NCBI GenBank assembly: GCA_002783525.1
Contig: PFGS01000089.1
Coordinates: 15,615-25,107, forward strand
DNA: 9,493 bases
Origin: Ignavibacteriales bacterium CG12_big_fil_rev_8_21_14_0_65_30_8
GTDB taxonomy: Bacteria; Bacteroidota; Ignavibacteria; Ignavibacteriales; Ignavibacteriaceae
Direction: 5' to 3'
How positions within the stretch are numbered: the first letter of the stretch is position 1; each line of letters starts with the position of its first letter. The notes under the pieces were generated by a model. It was not told where the DNA came from, ran no database searches, and saw only the letters and a list, made by a program, of their open reading frames with translations. The position numbers and the translations under genes were made by a program. Below are positions 1 through 7,181 of the stretch, in pieces.

Positions 1-199
1 TAAGAATAATCCACAGAATAAAGATAAAAACGATCCACAAAAAAATCAGAAACAAAACCCGGCAAAGGATAAGAAAAACAAAATATCAAAAGAACAAGCT
101 AAACAGATATTGCAGGCACTTATGAACAATGAAAAAGAACTGCAAAAAAAATTAAGAAAGAAGAAAGGTAAGGTCGTTAAACCCGAAAAAGACTGGTAA
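1..199 (+). CDS. batC: BatC-like TPR protein, C-terminal end only
   Basis: This is the 3' end of a gene that begins before the window. The frame is open from base 2 and ends at TAA 197-199, giving 65 visible residues. They form a very basic, Lys/Gln/Asn-rich tail followed by a short segment beginning ISKEQAKQILQAL and closing with the residues KPEKDW. That ending, with a helix predicted to be rich in Glu/Lys just before it, is what I recall for Bacteroidota BatC, a periplasmic TPR protein of the Bat (aerotolerance) cluster. The TPR repeats themselves lie outside the window. Only 9 bases separate its stop from the batD ATG, consistent with one transcript. The call rests on the tail and on the batD-batE neighbours. 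A different TPR/BatB-type protein with a similar tail cannot be excluded. Confidence 0.72.
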   Translation, partial: KNNPQNKDKNDPQKNQKQNPAKDKKNKISKEQAKQILQALMNNEKELQKKLRKKKGKVVKPEKDW

Positions 200-208
200 G
201 TATTATTG

Positions 209-2044
209 ATGATAGATAGAATTAAAATATTAATAATTTTTGTTTTACTTTACGCTGCGGGTATTTTTGCTCAAAGTTTAACTGCAACCGTAAGCAGTGA
301 TAAAGTTGGATTAAATGACCAATTCCAATTATCATTTACATTTGAGGGACAAGATATAAATAGTGTAAGAAATTTTACACCGCCCTCACTTGAAAAATTT
401 TATAATTTATCCGGCCCTAATCAATCTACAAGTGTTCAAATAATAAATGGAACTGTTTCAGGCTCTTTGTCTTTTACTTATTATTTAAAACCAAAAGAAT
501 TGGGCAAATTCACTATCGGAGTTGCATCAGTAAATTATCTTGGAAAAGAAATAAAAAGCAATCCGATAGATATTGAAATAGTTAAAGGTTCAAATCAGCA
601 ACAAAAAAGCGTAAACAATAATAATACTAACATTTCAAACAAAGACATTGCTGAAAATCTTTTTGTAAAAGCCTTTGTAAATAAATCTAAAGTTTATCTT
701 GGTGAACAAGTTACGGTTACATATAAACTTTATACAAGACTTAACATTGCTGCACAAATGTCTATTTCAAAATTACCCCAATACAAAGGATTTTGGTCTG
801 AAGAACTTAACACTTCAAACAATATAAATTTTACAACCGAAGTAGTTGACGGTAAAAGATTTAAAGTAGGAATTTTAAAGAAAGCAGCATTATTCCCTTC
901 AGAAACGGGAAAACTTACTATAACTCCGTTTGAATTAAATGTACCCATTAGAGTTAAGAATCAAAGAAAAAGAGGGAACATTTTTGATGATTTTTTTAAT
1001 GATCCATTTGATCAGGGTAAAATAATAAATTATGATGCTAAATCGAATGCAGTTAAACTTACAGTATTACCGTTACCTGATAAAAATGTACCTCCTTCAT
1101 TTAAAGGTGCTGTAGGTAACTATACTATGAAAACTTCAATAGATAAATCTGAAATTGAAACCAATGAAACGGTATCAATAAAAATTGATATAAAAGGGAA
1201 CGGTAATTTAAAATTACTAAATATTCCTGAACTTAAAATACCAAATGGATTAGACAAATATGATCCTAAAATTACAGATAAAATTAATAGAATAAATATA
1301 ATATCTGGTTCAAAAAGTGCTGAGTATGTTATTGTACCAAGGACTCCGGGGAAAAAAGAAATTGAACCAATAAGATTTTCTTATTTCGATCCCACAGAAA
1401 AACAATATAAAATATTATCTTCAGATCGCTTTAGCTTGAATGTAAGTCCCGGGAAAAATATTACTTCAAATACATTAACCGGCGTTACGAAAGAAGATAT
1501 AAAACTTTTAGGTGAAGATATCAGGTTTATTAAAACTTCTTCAGCAAATTTATTTAAGAACCAAGAGATTGTTATTCTTACTTACAAGTTTTGGATTATG
1601 ACAATTCTACCATTGATAATTCTGCTAACTGTTTTGGGCTGGAAGAAAAAACAAAATAAATTAGCCGGTGATCTACGTTCATTAAAATATAATAAAGCAC
1701 AAAAAATTGCTAAAACCAGATTAAAAAAGGCCAAAAGATTATTAAGCACAGGCAACCAGAATGAATTTTATTCAGAACTGTCTCTGGCTTTATTTGGATA
1801 TCTTGAAGATAAGCTTCATCTTCCAAAAGCTGATTTTTCAATGGATAAAGCTGAACAATTGCTTAAAAGTAAAGGCGTTGATTCCGAACTTGTTAATGAA
1901 TTAAAAACATGTACTGAGAAATGTGAATTTATAAGATTTGCACCGGAGAAAGGTGGGGTAGAAGCAATGAATGAACTATACAAAAAATCAACTGATATAA
2001 TTGTAAATATTGAAAGGAAACTTTCACAGAAAATAAACAGGTAG
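209..2044 (+). CDS. batD: BatD family protein (oxygen tolerance)
   Basis: This is a 611-residue membrane-anchored protein of the BatD family. The N-terminus is a signal peptide of about 21 residues (basic MIDRIK, hydrophobic core, then AGIFAQ). A long beta-rich periplasmic region follows, with an Asn/Gln-rich linker near residues 128-145 and an aromatic/acidic patch (GNIFDDFFNDPF) near residue 254 that I associate with this family. One transmembrane helix lies at about 460-478 (FWIMTILPLIILLTVLGW). The remaining roughly 130 residues are cytoplasmic, basic and helical. I prefer ATG 209 to the TTG at 206, which would add only one residue. The gene sits between batC and batE with gaps of 9 and 5 bases. 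Bat proteins were linked to aerotolerance in Bacteroides fragilis, and the cluster usually also carries a MoxR ATPase and vWA proteins (BatA/B), presumably upstream here. The molecular function is unsettled. Confidence 0.9.
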   Translation: MIDRIKILIIFVLLYAAGIFAQSLTATVSSDKVGLNDQFQLSFTFEGQDINSVRNFTPPSLEKFYNLSGPNQSTSVQIINGTVSGSLSFTYYLKPKELGKFTIGVASVNYLGKEIKSNPIDIEIVKGSNQQQKSVNNNNTNISNKDIAENLFVKAFVNKSKVYLGEQVTVTYKLYTRLNIAAQMSISKLPQYKGFWSEELNTSNNINFTTEVVDGKRFKVGILKKAALFPSETGKLTITPFELNVPIRVKNQRKRGNIFDDFFNDPFDQGKIINYDAKSNAVKLTVLPLPDKNVPPSFKGAVGNYTMKTSIDKSEIETNETVSIKIDIKGNGNLKLLNIPELKIPNGLDKYDPKITDKINRINIISGSKSAEYVIVPRTPGKKEIEPIRFSYFDPTEKQYKILSSDRFSLNVSPGKNITSNTLTGVTKEDIKLLGEDIRFIKTSSANLFKNQEIVILTYKFWIMTILPLIILLTVLGWKKKQNKLAGDLRSLKYNKAQKIAKTRLKKAKRLLSTGNQNEFYSELSLALFGYLEDKLHLPKADFSMDKAEQLLKSKGVDSELVNELKTCTEKCEFIRFAPEKGGVEAMNELYKKSTDIIVNIERKLSQKINR

Positions 2045-2049
2045 CTAAA

Positions 2050-2820
2050 TTGAAAAAGATAAGATCTAAATATTTCATCTTAATTTTTTTATTGATAATT
2101 GTTGCAAATCTTTCTGCTCAAGAAAATATTGAAGAAACTCTAAAAAAAGCCAATGAATTTTATCAGTCTAAAAATTATGAACAAGCTGAAACATTTTATC
2201 TCTCATTAGTAAACCAAGGTTACGAAGGAACGGAGTTATTTTACAATTTAGGGAATACTTTCTATCGTGAAAATAAACTTGGACTGGCTATTTTATATTA
2301 TAACAAAGCTCTTGTCCTTTCTCCTAATGATGAAGATATTCTATACAATCTTGCCATTGCAAAAAGCAGAATGGTTGATAAGATAGACACATTACCTGAA
2401 TTTTTTCTGTTTAAATGGTGGGAGTCAACTTTATCTTTTCTAAATTTATCAGGTTGGACATATCTTTCTTATGCATTGTTTTTATTATTATTAGTTAGTG
2501 TAGCTTTTTATTTTATGGTTAGGCAAACTAAAATTCAGCGTATTTCTTTTTTTGCCGGACTAACATTATTTCTATTTCTAATAATCTCAGGTGTTTTTAC
2601 AGGTGTTAAACTCAACAGAGAATTAAATGAAAAGAATGGGATCATTTTGACTAATGTTGTAGTAGTTAAACTATCACCTGATGAAAAAAGTAATGATGCT
2701 TTTGTAATTCACGAGGGATTAAAAGTTAAATTAGAAGATAAAGTTGATAACTGGGTAAAAATTCGGTTACATGATGGAAAAGTCGGTTGGATTGTTGAAT
2801 CTAATGTAGGAAAGATCTAA
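2050..2820 (+). CDS. batE: BatE family TPR and SH3 domain membrane protein
   Basis: This is a 256-residue protein with a BatE architecture. It has a signal peptide at 1-23 (ending NLSAQ) and two TPR units at about 29-56 and 62-94 (motifs such as YNLGNTFY and A-x-x-YYNKAL-x-L-x-P). Two transmembrane helices follow, at about 131-157 and 166-187. A bacterial SH3-like domain spans about 198-256, ending with the typical NWVKIRLHDGKVGWI. TPR and SH3b domains are protein- or peptidoglycan-binding modules, so a scaffold role for the Bat complex at the membrane is inferred. The start is TTG at 2050: no in-frame ATG occurs before about residue 108, and only this start keeps the signal peptide. An AGG inside the end of batD is the only nearby Shine-Dalgarno-like sequence. 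The 5-base gap suggests translational coupling with batD. Confidence 0.88.
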   Translation: MKKIRSKYFILIFLLIIVANLSAQENIEETLKKANEFYQSKNYEQAETFYLSLVNQGYEGTELFYNLGNTFYRENKLGLAILYYNKALVLSPNDEDILYNLAIAKSRMVDKIDTLPEFFLFKWWESTLSFLNLSGWTYLSYALFLLLLVSVAFYFMVRQTKIQRISFFAGLTLFLFLIISGVFTGVKLNRELNEKNGIILTNVVVVKLSPDEKSNDAFVIHEGLKVKLEDKVDNWVKIRLHDGKVGWIVESNVGKI

Positions 2821-2858
2821 TTTATTTAAAATTTAATTAGTTATATTTAATAAATAAT

Positions 2859-2864
2859 AAAGGA
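2859..2864 (+). promoter_or_regulatory. Ribosome binding site of the YHS-domain gene
   Basis: AAAGGA lies 6 bases before ATG 2871. It is the best Shine-Dalgarno sequence in the window; most other starts here have none. It fixes the start of the downstream gene and suggests comparatively strong translation. Confidence 0.65.
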
Positions 2865-2870
2865 ATAACA

Positions 2871-3194
2871 ATGAAGAAACTTTTTTTAATACCTGTAATA
2901 TTCTGTTTTGCAATTGTTCTATCGGTTAACAATTATGGCCAGACAAAAGAAGCGCCCAAAAAAGAAGCTCCAAAAGTAGAAAAATTAAATACTGTTTGCC
3001 CAGTCTCAGGTGAAGATATAGATGATGACGGTGTAATAGTAAAGTACAAAGGAAAATCATATCAGGTTTGTTGCAAAAAATGTGCTGCAAAATTCAAAAA
3101 ATTTCCGGAAAAATATCTGAAAAATCTAAAAGAGAATGTAGACACACCAGAACCTGACAAAGAGAAAAAAGAAAAGGTAGATAAAGATAAATAG
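2871..3194 (+). CDS. Exported YHS-domain protein, probable metal binding
   Basis: This is a 107-residue protein. A signal peptide covers about residues 1-24 (MKKLFLIPVIFCFAIVL... ending NNYGQ). A Lys/Pro linker follows, then one YHS domain at about 40-85 and a highly charged Lys/Glu tail. The domain shows the family pattern: CPVSGEDI (Cys43), a YKGKSYQVCCKKC segment (Cys67, Cys68, Cys71) and FPEKYL. YHS and related TRASH domains are found in metal-handling proteins, so the cysteines probably hold a soft or transition metal such as copper or zinc outside the cytoplasm. The metal is not determinable here. It lies 50 bases after batE and is followed by a strong terminator, so it is either the last gene of the bat transcript or a unit with its own promoter. 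No convincing promoter is visible in the 50 bases. Confidence 0.82.
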   Translation: MKKLFLIPVIFCFAIVLSVNNYGQTKEAPKKEAPKVEKLNTVCPVSGEDIDDDGVIVKYKGKSYQVCCKKCAAKFKKFPEKYLKNLKENVDTPEPDKEKKEKVDKDK

Positions 3195-3220
3195 TATGTG
3201 TTAACGTTATATTATTACAT

Positions 3221-3257
3221 AACCCGAAGTAGTTTCTGACTTCGGGTTTTTTGTTTT
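3221..3257 (+). terminator. Rho-independent terminator
   Basis: A perfect 10 bp stem (AACCCGAAGT at 3221-3230 pairing with ACTTCGGGTT at 3239-3248) encloses an 8-base loop. It runs straight into a T tract (3247-3252, then TTTT after one G). It ends the transcript of the YHS gene, and possibly of the bat cluster, and insulates the M48 protease operon that begins 20 bases later. Confidence 0.93.
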
Positions 3258-3277
3258 AAACCTTTATATTTTTAAGT

Positions 3278-4366
3278 ATGGATTCGAAAAAATATAATAA
3301 TACAAAACTTGGATTAAGTATATCTAAAGGAATACTGACCTTTATACTTTTATTCATCTTAGTGTCAACAAATTTAAGCAGAGAACTGGTCAGTATTTGG
3401 TCTAATTATTCTTCCAATAATTATATATTGTTTCTATTATTTGTCTTTTCAATAGGAATGATATTCAGTATTATATTTTCCCCATTAAATTATTACAGTG
3501 ATTTTTATTTAGAGCACAAATACAATTTATCTAATCAAACATTTATTAAATGGATTTGGGAAGGATTAAAAGCATTATTGGTATCACTTGTAATAGGTAC
3601 ACCAATTCTTATTTTTCTGTTTTATACATTAAATAAATATGAAAATTTATGGTGGCTTCCATTTGCTATTTTATTGTTTATTGTTTCTGTAGTGTTAGCA
3701 AGAATAGTCCCTACATTAATACTTCCACTATTTTATAAAATTATTCCAATAGAGAATGAAGAATTAAAATTGAGAATAAATAAATTAGCTGAAAATGCCG
3801 GTGTTAAAGTAGAAAATATTTACTCATTTGATATGAGCAAAAACACAAAAAAGGCTAATGCTGCTTTTACAGGACTGGGTAAATCCAAAAGAATAATTCT
3901 TGGTGACACTTTATTAAATAATTTTTCTTTGGATGAAATTGAAACTGTAATAGCACACGAACTCGGACATTATAAAAAGAAACATATATTAAAAAATATT
4001 ATAATCGGAACCATCTCAAGTTTTCTTACCTTGTTTTTAATTGCATTATTATATGATAATTCCTTAAGCTATTTTAATTTTATTAAAAGAACTTTAATTG
4101 CTGCTTTTCCACTGCTTACAATTTGGGCAATGATAATCGGACTTATTCAATTACCTCTTTCAAATATGCTTTCCAGAAAATTTGAATATGAAGCAGACAA
4201 CTATTCAATTTCTGTCACTAAAAAACCACAAGTGTTTGCAGACGCTTTAAACAAATTAAATAAACAAAATTTAGGTGATGAAAACCCGCATCCATTTGTT
4301 GAATGGTATTTTTACAGTCATCCCTCTGTACCTAAACGGATAAAGAAAATGGAAATGAGTTTATAG
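3278..4366 (+). CDS. M48 family zinc metalloprotease, Ste24/CAAX protease-like
   Basis: This is a 362-residue polytopic membrane zinc protease. The catalytic motif is HELGH at 227-231, with the third zinc ligand probably Glu303 in FEYEAD. Further Ste24 hallmarks are EHKYNLSNQT at 79-88 (the N-terminal M48 domain motif), the NAAFTGLGKSKRIILGDTLL region before the active site (here in two parts: NAAFTGLG and IILGDTLL), and SHPSVPKRI near the end. Hydrophobic segments lie at about 18-33, 49-68, 93-113, 124-150, 240-260 and 272-294. It is somewhat shorter than eukaryotic Ste24 (about 430). In bacteria no prenylated substrate is known, and a role in membrane protein quality control or peptide clearance is inferred. 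ATG 3278 begins 20 bases after the terminator's T tract with no Shine-Dalgarno sequence. It opens a five-gene operon and is 3 bases from plsC. Confidence 0.9.
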   Translation: MDSKKYNNTKLGLSISKGILTFILLFILVSTNLSRELVSIWSNYSSNNYILFLLFVFSIGMIFSIIFSPLNYYSDFYLEHKYNLSNQTFIKWIWEGLKALLVSLVIGTPILIFLFYTLNKYENLWWLPFAILLFIVSVVLARIVPTLILPLFYKIIPIENEELKLRINKLAENAGVKVENIYSFDMSKNTKKANAAFTGLGKSKRIILGDTLLNNFSLDEIETVIAHELGHYKKKHILKNIIIGTISSFLTLFLIALLYDNSLSYFNFIKRTLIAAFPLLTIWAMIIGLIQLPLSNMLSRKFEYEADNYSISVTKKPQVFADALNKLNKQNLGDENPHPFVEWYFYSHPSVPKRIKKMEMSL

Positions 4367-4369
4367 AAT

Positions 4370-5077
4370 ATGATATTAAGTTATTTAAAAGTTGCCGGTG
4401 TTGCAGTTTACATTGTAATTGTTTCTTTGTTTGCATTGGTCTTTGCTTTTGTAGATAGAAGTTTTACACTTTATTTAAAATTAAATAAAGTTCTATCTTC
4501 GGGTGTATTAAAAATTACAGGTGTAAAACTACAAATTAGCGGACTTGAAAATATTGATAAAAACACCACCTATGTTTATGTATCAAATCACAGCAGTCAG
4601 TTTGATATAGCGGCACTTCAATATTCTATTCCTCAAAAGTTTTCAATGTTTTACAAAAAAGAACTATCAAACATTCCTATATTTGGATGGCAGCTTGCGG
4701 CTGGTCCATATGTCTCAATAGATAGAAATAATGCAGAAAAAGCCAGAAGAAGTTTAGAGTCTGCCAAAATTTTATTGGATAAAAAAAATATCTCGGTTTT
4801 ACTTTTTGCAGAAGGAACAAGAAGCAAGACAGGAGAAATTTTACCATTCAAAAGAGGTGCATTTCATTTGGCAGCAACATCAAGACATCCAATTATTCCT
4901 GTAACGATAAGTAAATCAAACTTGATAATGCCCAAAGGGAAATTCAGAATAAATAAAGGAACAATTGATCTTCATTTTGATAAACCAGTTGAAACAAGTG
5001 AAGTTAAAAATCGTAAAGATCAAATTGAATTGATGGAGAGAGTTAGAAATATTATAATAAGTAATTACAAAAACTGA
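4370..5077 (+). CDS. plsC: 1-acyl-sn-glycerol-3-phosphate acyltransferase (PlsC family)
   Basis: This is a 235-residue PlsC/LPLAT acyltransferase. It would transfer a fatty acyl group to lysophosphatidic acid to make phosphatidic acid, at the cytoplasmic face of the inner membrane. The sequence shows an N-terminal hydrophobic helix (about 5-30), motif I NHSSQFD at 73-79 (catalytic His74 and Asp79), a motif II-like GPYVSIDR near 111-118, motif III EGTRS at 148-152, and motif IV IIPVTI near 175-180. The length is normal for the family. The ATG follows the protease stop by 3 bases and the TGA precedes gatC by 1 base, so it is co-translated with both. Substrate specificity cannot be read from sequence. 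A lyso-ornithine-lipid or other lysolipid acyltransferase is possible, but phosphatidic acid synthesis is the default. Confidence 0.9.
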   Translation: MILSYLKVAGVAVYIVIVSLFALVFAFVDRSFTLYLKLNKVLSSGVLKITGVKLQISGLENIDKNTTYVYVSNHSSQFDIAALQYSIPQKFSMFYKKELSNIPIFGWQLAAGPYVSIDRNNAEKARRSLESAKILLDKKNISVLLFAEGTRSKTGEILPFKRGAFHLAATSRHPIIPVTISKSNLIMPKGKFRINKGTIDLHFDKPVETSEVKNRKDQIELMERVRNIIISNYKN

Positions 5078-5078
5078 T

Positions 5079-5375
5079 ATGTCAATCACAAAAGAAAAAG
5101 TAAAACACATTGCAAAACTTGCTCATCTAAAATTAAAAGAGGACGAAGTTGAAAGTTATGCTAAAGAGTTAAGTTCTATTTTAGATTATATGGAAAAACT
5201 TAATGAACTTGATACAACTAGTGTTGAACCACTAACTCATCCAACTGAAAATAAAAACGTTTTTAGAGAAGATGAATTGGTAAAATCAGTTGATAGAGAA
5301 GATGCATTAAAAAATGCACCTCAAAAAGATGATAAGTATTTTAAAGTACCAAAAGTAATAAAGAGTAAAAAATAA
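5079..5375 (+). CDS. gatC: Asp-tRNA(Asn)/Glu-tRNA(Gln) amidotransferase subunit C
   Basis: This is a 98-residue protein, the usual GatC length. GatC wraps around the GatA amidase subunit and stabilises the GatCAB complex. That complex converts mischarged Glu-tRNA(Gln) and/or Asp-tRNA(Asn) to Gln-tRNA and Asn-tRNA in the cytoplasm. Family features are visible: an N-terminal helix with VKHIAKLAHLKLKEDE, a second helix with ELSSILDYMEKLNELD, then T-x-x-VEPLTHP, FREDE and APQKDDKYFKVPKVI near the end. gatA and gatB are not in the window, so the subunits are encoded apart. It is separated from plsC and from kdsB by a single base on each side. Co-expression with envelope genes is therefore structural, but probably a by-product of operon packing rather than a functional link. 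Confidence 0.95.
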   Translation: MSITKEKVKHIAKLAHLKLKEDEVESYAKELSSILDYMEKLNELDTTSVEPLTHPTENKNVFREDELVKSVDREDALKNAPQKDDKYFKVPKVIKSKK

Positions 5376-5376
5376 A

Positions 5377-6138
5377 ATGGTAATTGGAGTTATTCCTGCT
5401 CGTTTTGCATCTTCACGTCTTTTAGGCAAACCGCTCGCAAATATTGGCGGCAAACCGATGCTACAGCATACATTTGAGAGTGCCTCAAAATCAAGATTTT
5501 TAGAAAAAATAATAATTGCTGTTGATGATAAAAAAGTTGAAGAGACTGCAAAAAGTTTCTGCAAAGATGTAATTCTAACTCCAAATACAATTAAAACCGG
5601 TTCAGACAGAATTGCTTTTGTAGTTGAAAAAATTCCCAAAGCTGATATTATTGTAAACATACAGGGTGATGAACCTTTTATAAATGGAAGAATGATAGAC
5701 GAAGCAATTGAACCTCTGTTGTTTGATAAAACTATTAATATTTCAACCCTTGCAAAAAAAATAACTAATGCAGATGATCTAAAAACCACATCAATTCCTA
5801 AGGTAGTTTTTGATTACGAAAATTTTGCACTTTACTTTTCACGCTCGCCAATCCCTTATGTAAGAAACAGTAAATCGAATATTGATAAAATTAATAAAGT
5901 GGATATGTTCAAACACGTTGGACTTTATGTGTTTCGTCGTAATTCTTTATTTAAATACACCAAATTAGAACAGACAGATCTGGAAACGGCTGAAAATCTT
6001 GAACAGCTTAGAATGCTGGAAAACGGAATGAAAATAAAAATTGTTGTAACCGAATACGAAACTCTTTCTGTAGATACACCCGAAGATCTGGAAAAAGCCA
6101 GAAAATATTACAGGAAAATAAGTAAGAATAAAAGATAA
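5377..6138 (+). CDS. kdsB: 3-deoxy-manno-octulosonate cytidylyltransferase (CMP-Kdo synthetase)
   Basis: This is a 253-residue enzyme that activates Kdo with CTP to CMP-Kdo, the donor for the inner core of lipopolysaccharide. Its presence indicates a Gram-negative outer membrane. Motifs: the N-terminal nucleotide-binding signature VIPARFASSRLLGKPL (Arg9, Arg14, Lys18), TGSDRIA at 74-80, QGDEP at 96-100 (Asp98 as Mg ligand), a YFSRSPIPY segment, KHVGLYVFRR, and the second metal aspartate in VDTPEDLE (Asp233). The length matches the family (about 245-255). The common Kdo-recognition segment H-x-S-GTDR is varied here to TIKTGSDR. This remains within the KdsB pattern, though other sugar-acid cytidylyltransferases are related. 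The gene starts 1 base after gatC and ends 2 bases before the next gene. The other Kdo genes (kdsA, kdsC, kdsD, waaA) are not in the window. Confidence 0.93.
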   Translation: MVIGVIPARFASSRLLGKPLANIGGKPMLQHTFESASKSRFLEKIIIAVDDKKVEETAKSFCKDVILTPNTIKTGSDRIAFVVEKIPKADIIVNIQGDEPFINGRMIDEAIEPLLFDKTINISTLAKKITNADDLKTTSIPKVVFDYENFALYFSRSPIPYVRNSKSNIDKINKVDMFKHVGLYVFRRNSLFKYTKLEQTDLETAENLEQLRMLENGMKIKIVVTEYETLSVDTPEDLEKARKYYRKISKNKR

Positions 6139-6140
6139 AT

Positions 6141-7106
6141 ATGAAAATTAAATATCCTCAAAGTTTTCCTATCGCAATTATTCCAACACCGCTCCAAAAA
6201 ATAAAATATGAGAATAAAAATTTTTTAATTAAAAGAGATGACTTCACAGGTTCACTGCTCAGCGGAAACAAAGTTAGAAAATTAGAATTCCTTTTAAAAA
6301 ACGCTAAGAAAAAAAGAGCAGAATATATTTTTACATGCGGAGGTGAGCAATCTAATCATGCACGAGCAACTTTATTAGCTGCTAAAAAATATGGATTCAA
6401 AGTAAAACTGTTTTTATGGGGAAAAGATTCTGTAAATGCAAAAGGTAATTTGTTTTTGGATAAATTTTTCGGAGCTGATATTTCTTTTCTAAACAAAGAA
6501 AATTATTCTGATGTAAATAACATTATGCAGGAAGAAGCAGAAACATTAATAAAAAAAGGGAAGAAAGTTTACGTCATTCCAGAAGGCGGTTCAAATGCTA
6601 TTGGTATTTGGGGTTATATAAAATTTATTGATGAATTGAACAAACAAATAAACTTAAAACAAATTGACGGAATTTATTCGGCTTCGGGTTCGGGAGGAAC
6701 TGCTGCAGGACTTTTGGTCGGTGCTTCTCTCTTTAAATTACCACTGAAAATTTATGCTGTTAATGTTTTGTATTCAAAAGAAGAATTAAGAAAAAAAATC
6801 ATTAATTCTGCTGAAGGTTGTATTTACGAATTTGATCTGTCCTGTAAATTGGATGAAAATAATTTGGTAATTGTGGACGGATTTTCCAAAGAAGGATACA
6901 AAAATATAAACAAGAATAAATTAAAACTTATCAAAAGTTTTGGTGAGCAAACCGGAATATTATTAGACCCTGCTTACACAGGAAAAGGTTTTACAGCTTA
7001 CTATGAAAATATTTTACTAAAAAGAAAAGGAATGAAGGTAATTTTTGTTCACACAGGAGGAATGTTTGGTTCATTTGCAAAGAGTAAAGAATATCTCTCT
7101 GTTTAA
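6141..7106 (+). CDS. dcyD: D-cysteine desulfhydrase / ACC deaminase family PLP enzyme
   Basis: This is a 321-residue fold-type II PLP enzyme. Visible features are the PLP lysine in SGNKVRKLE (Lys44), the cofactor/substrate loop EQSNHARAT (Ser71, Asn72, His73), PEGGSNAIGIWGY, a phosphate-binding SGSGGTAAG, YTGKG (Thr280) and HTGG (Thr305). The last two matter. Pseudomonas ACC deaminase needs Glu295 and Leu322 at these places, and their replacement by Thr/Ser-type residues marks the D-cysteine desulfhydrase branch. The likely reaction is therefore D-cysteine to pyruvate, H2S and ammonia, in the cytoplasm. Related D-amino-acid or beta-elimination activity (for example on beta-chloroalanine or L-cysteate) is possible. 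It is the last gene of the operon, 2 bases after kdsB. No good terminator follows. The gene symbol is the family name; the exact substrate is not proven. Confidence 0.82.
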   Translation: MKIKYPQSFPIAIIPTPLQKIKYENKNFLIKRDDFTGSLLSGNKVRKLEFLLKNAKKKRAEYIFTCGGEQSNHARATLLAAKKYGFKVKLFLWGKDSVNAKGNLFLDKFFGADISFLNKENYSDVNNIMQEEAETLIKKGKKVYVIPEGGSNAIGIWGYIKFIDELNKQINLKQIDGIYSASGSGGTAAGLLVGASLFKLPLKIYAVNVLYSKEELRKKIINSAEGCIYEFDLSCKLDENNLVIVDGFSKEGYKNINKNKLKLIKSFGEQTGILLDPAYTGKGFTAYYENILLKRKGMKVIFVHTGGMFGSFAKSKEYLSV

Positions 7107-7138
7107 TAAATCTTTGCCTAAGAAAAATTTTAGAATTA

Positions 7139-7170
7139 TTTTGTTATTGTTGAATTTATATACTTTGGAG
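7139..7170 (+). promoter_or_regulatory. Possible Bacteroidota-type promoter or GGAG ribosome site
   Basis: TTTTG (7139-7143) lies upstream of TATACTTTG (7159-7167), which resembles the Bacteroidota -33 TTTG and -7 TAnnTTTG elements. The -7 match is one base off in spacing and the gap (15-17) is shorter than the usual 19. GGAG at 7167-7170, 11 bases before ATG 7182, could instead be the ribosome site of the B12 gene. Both readings cannot hold, because a transcript starting after the -7 box would lack the GGAG. Confidence 0.3.
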
Positions 7171-7181
7171 TTTTTATTAAA

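Noticed and set aside
2821..2858. Promoter between batE and the YHS gene (TATATTTA at 2842-2849)
   Set aside because: There is no matching upstream element at the proper distance, and such AT-rich strings are common in this window.
3247..3277. Promoter for the M48 operon (TTTG at 3250-3253 and TATATTTT at 3265-3272)
   Set aside because: The spacing is about 11 bases rather than about 19, and the TTTG is part of the terminator's T tract.
5307..5789. 160-codon open frame on the minus strand across gatC and kdsB
   Set aside because: It lies antisense over two confidently identified genes, has no family features, and is explained by the base composition of kdsB.
7107..7138. Terminator after the D-cysteine desulfhydrase gene
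   Set aside because: Only a 4 bp CTAA/TTAG stem can be drawn, which is too weak to call.
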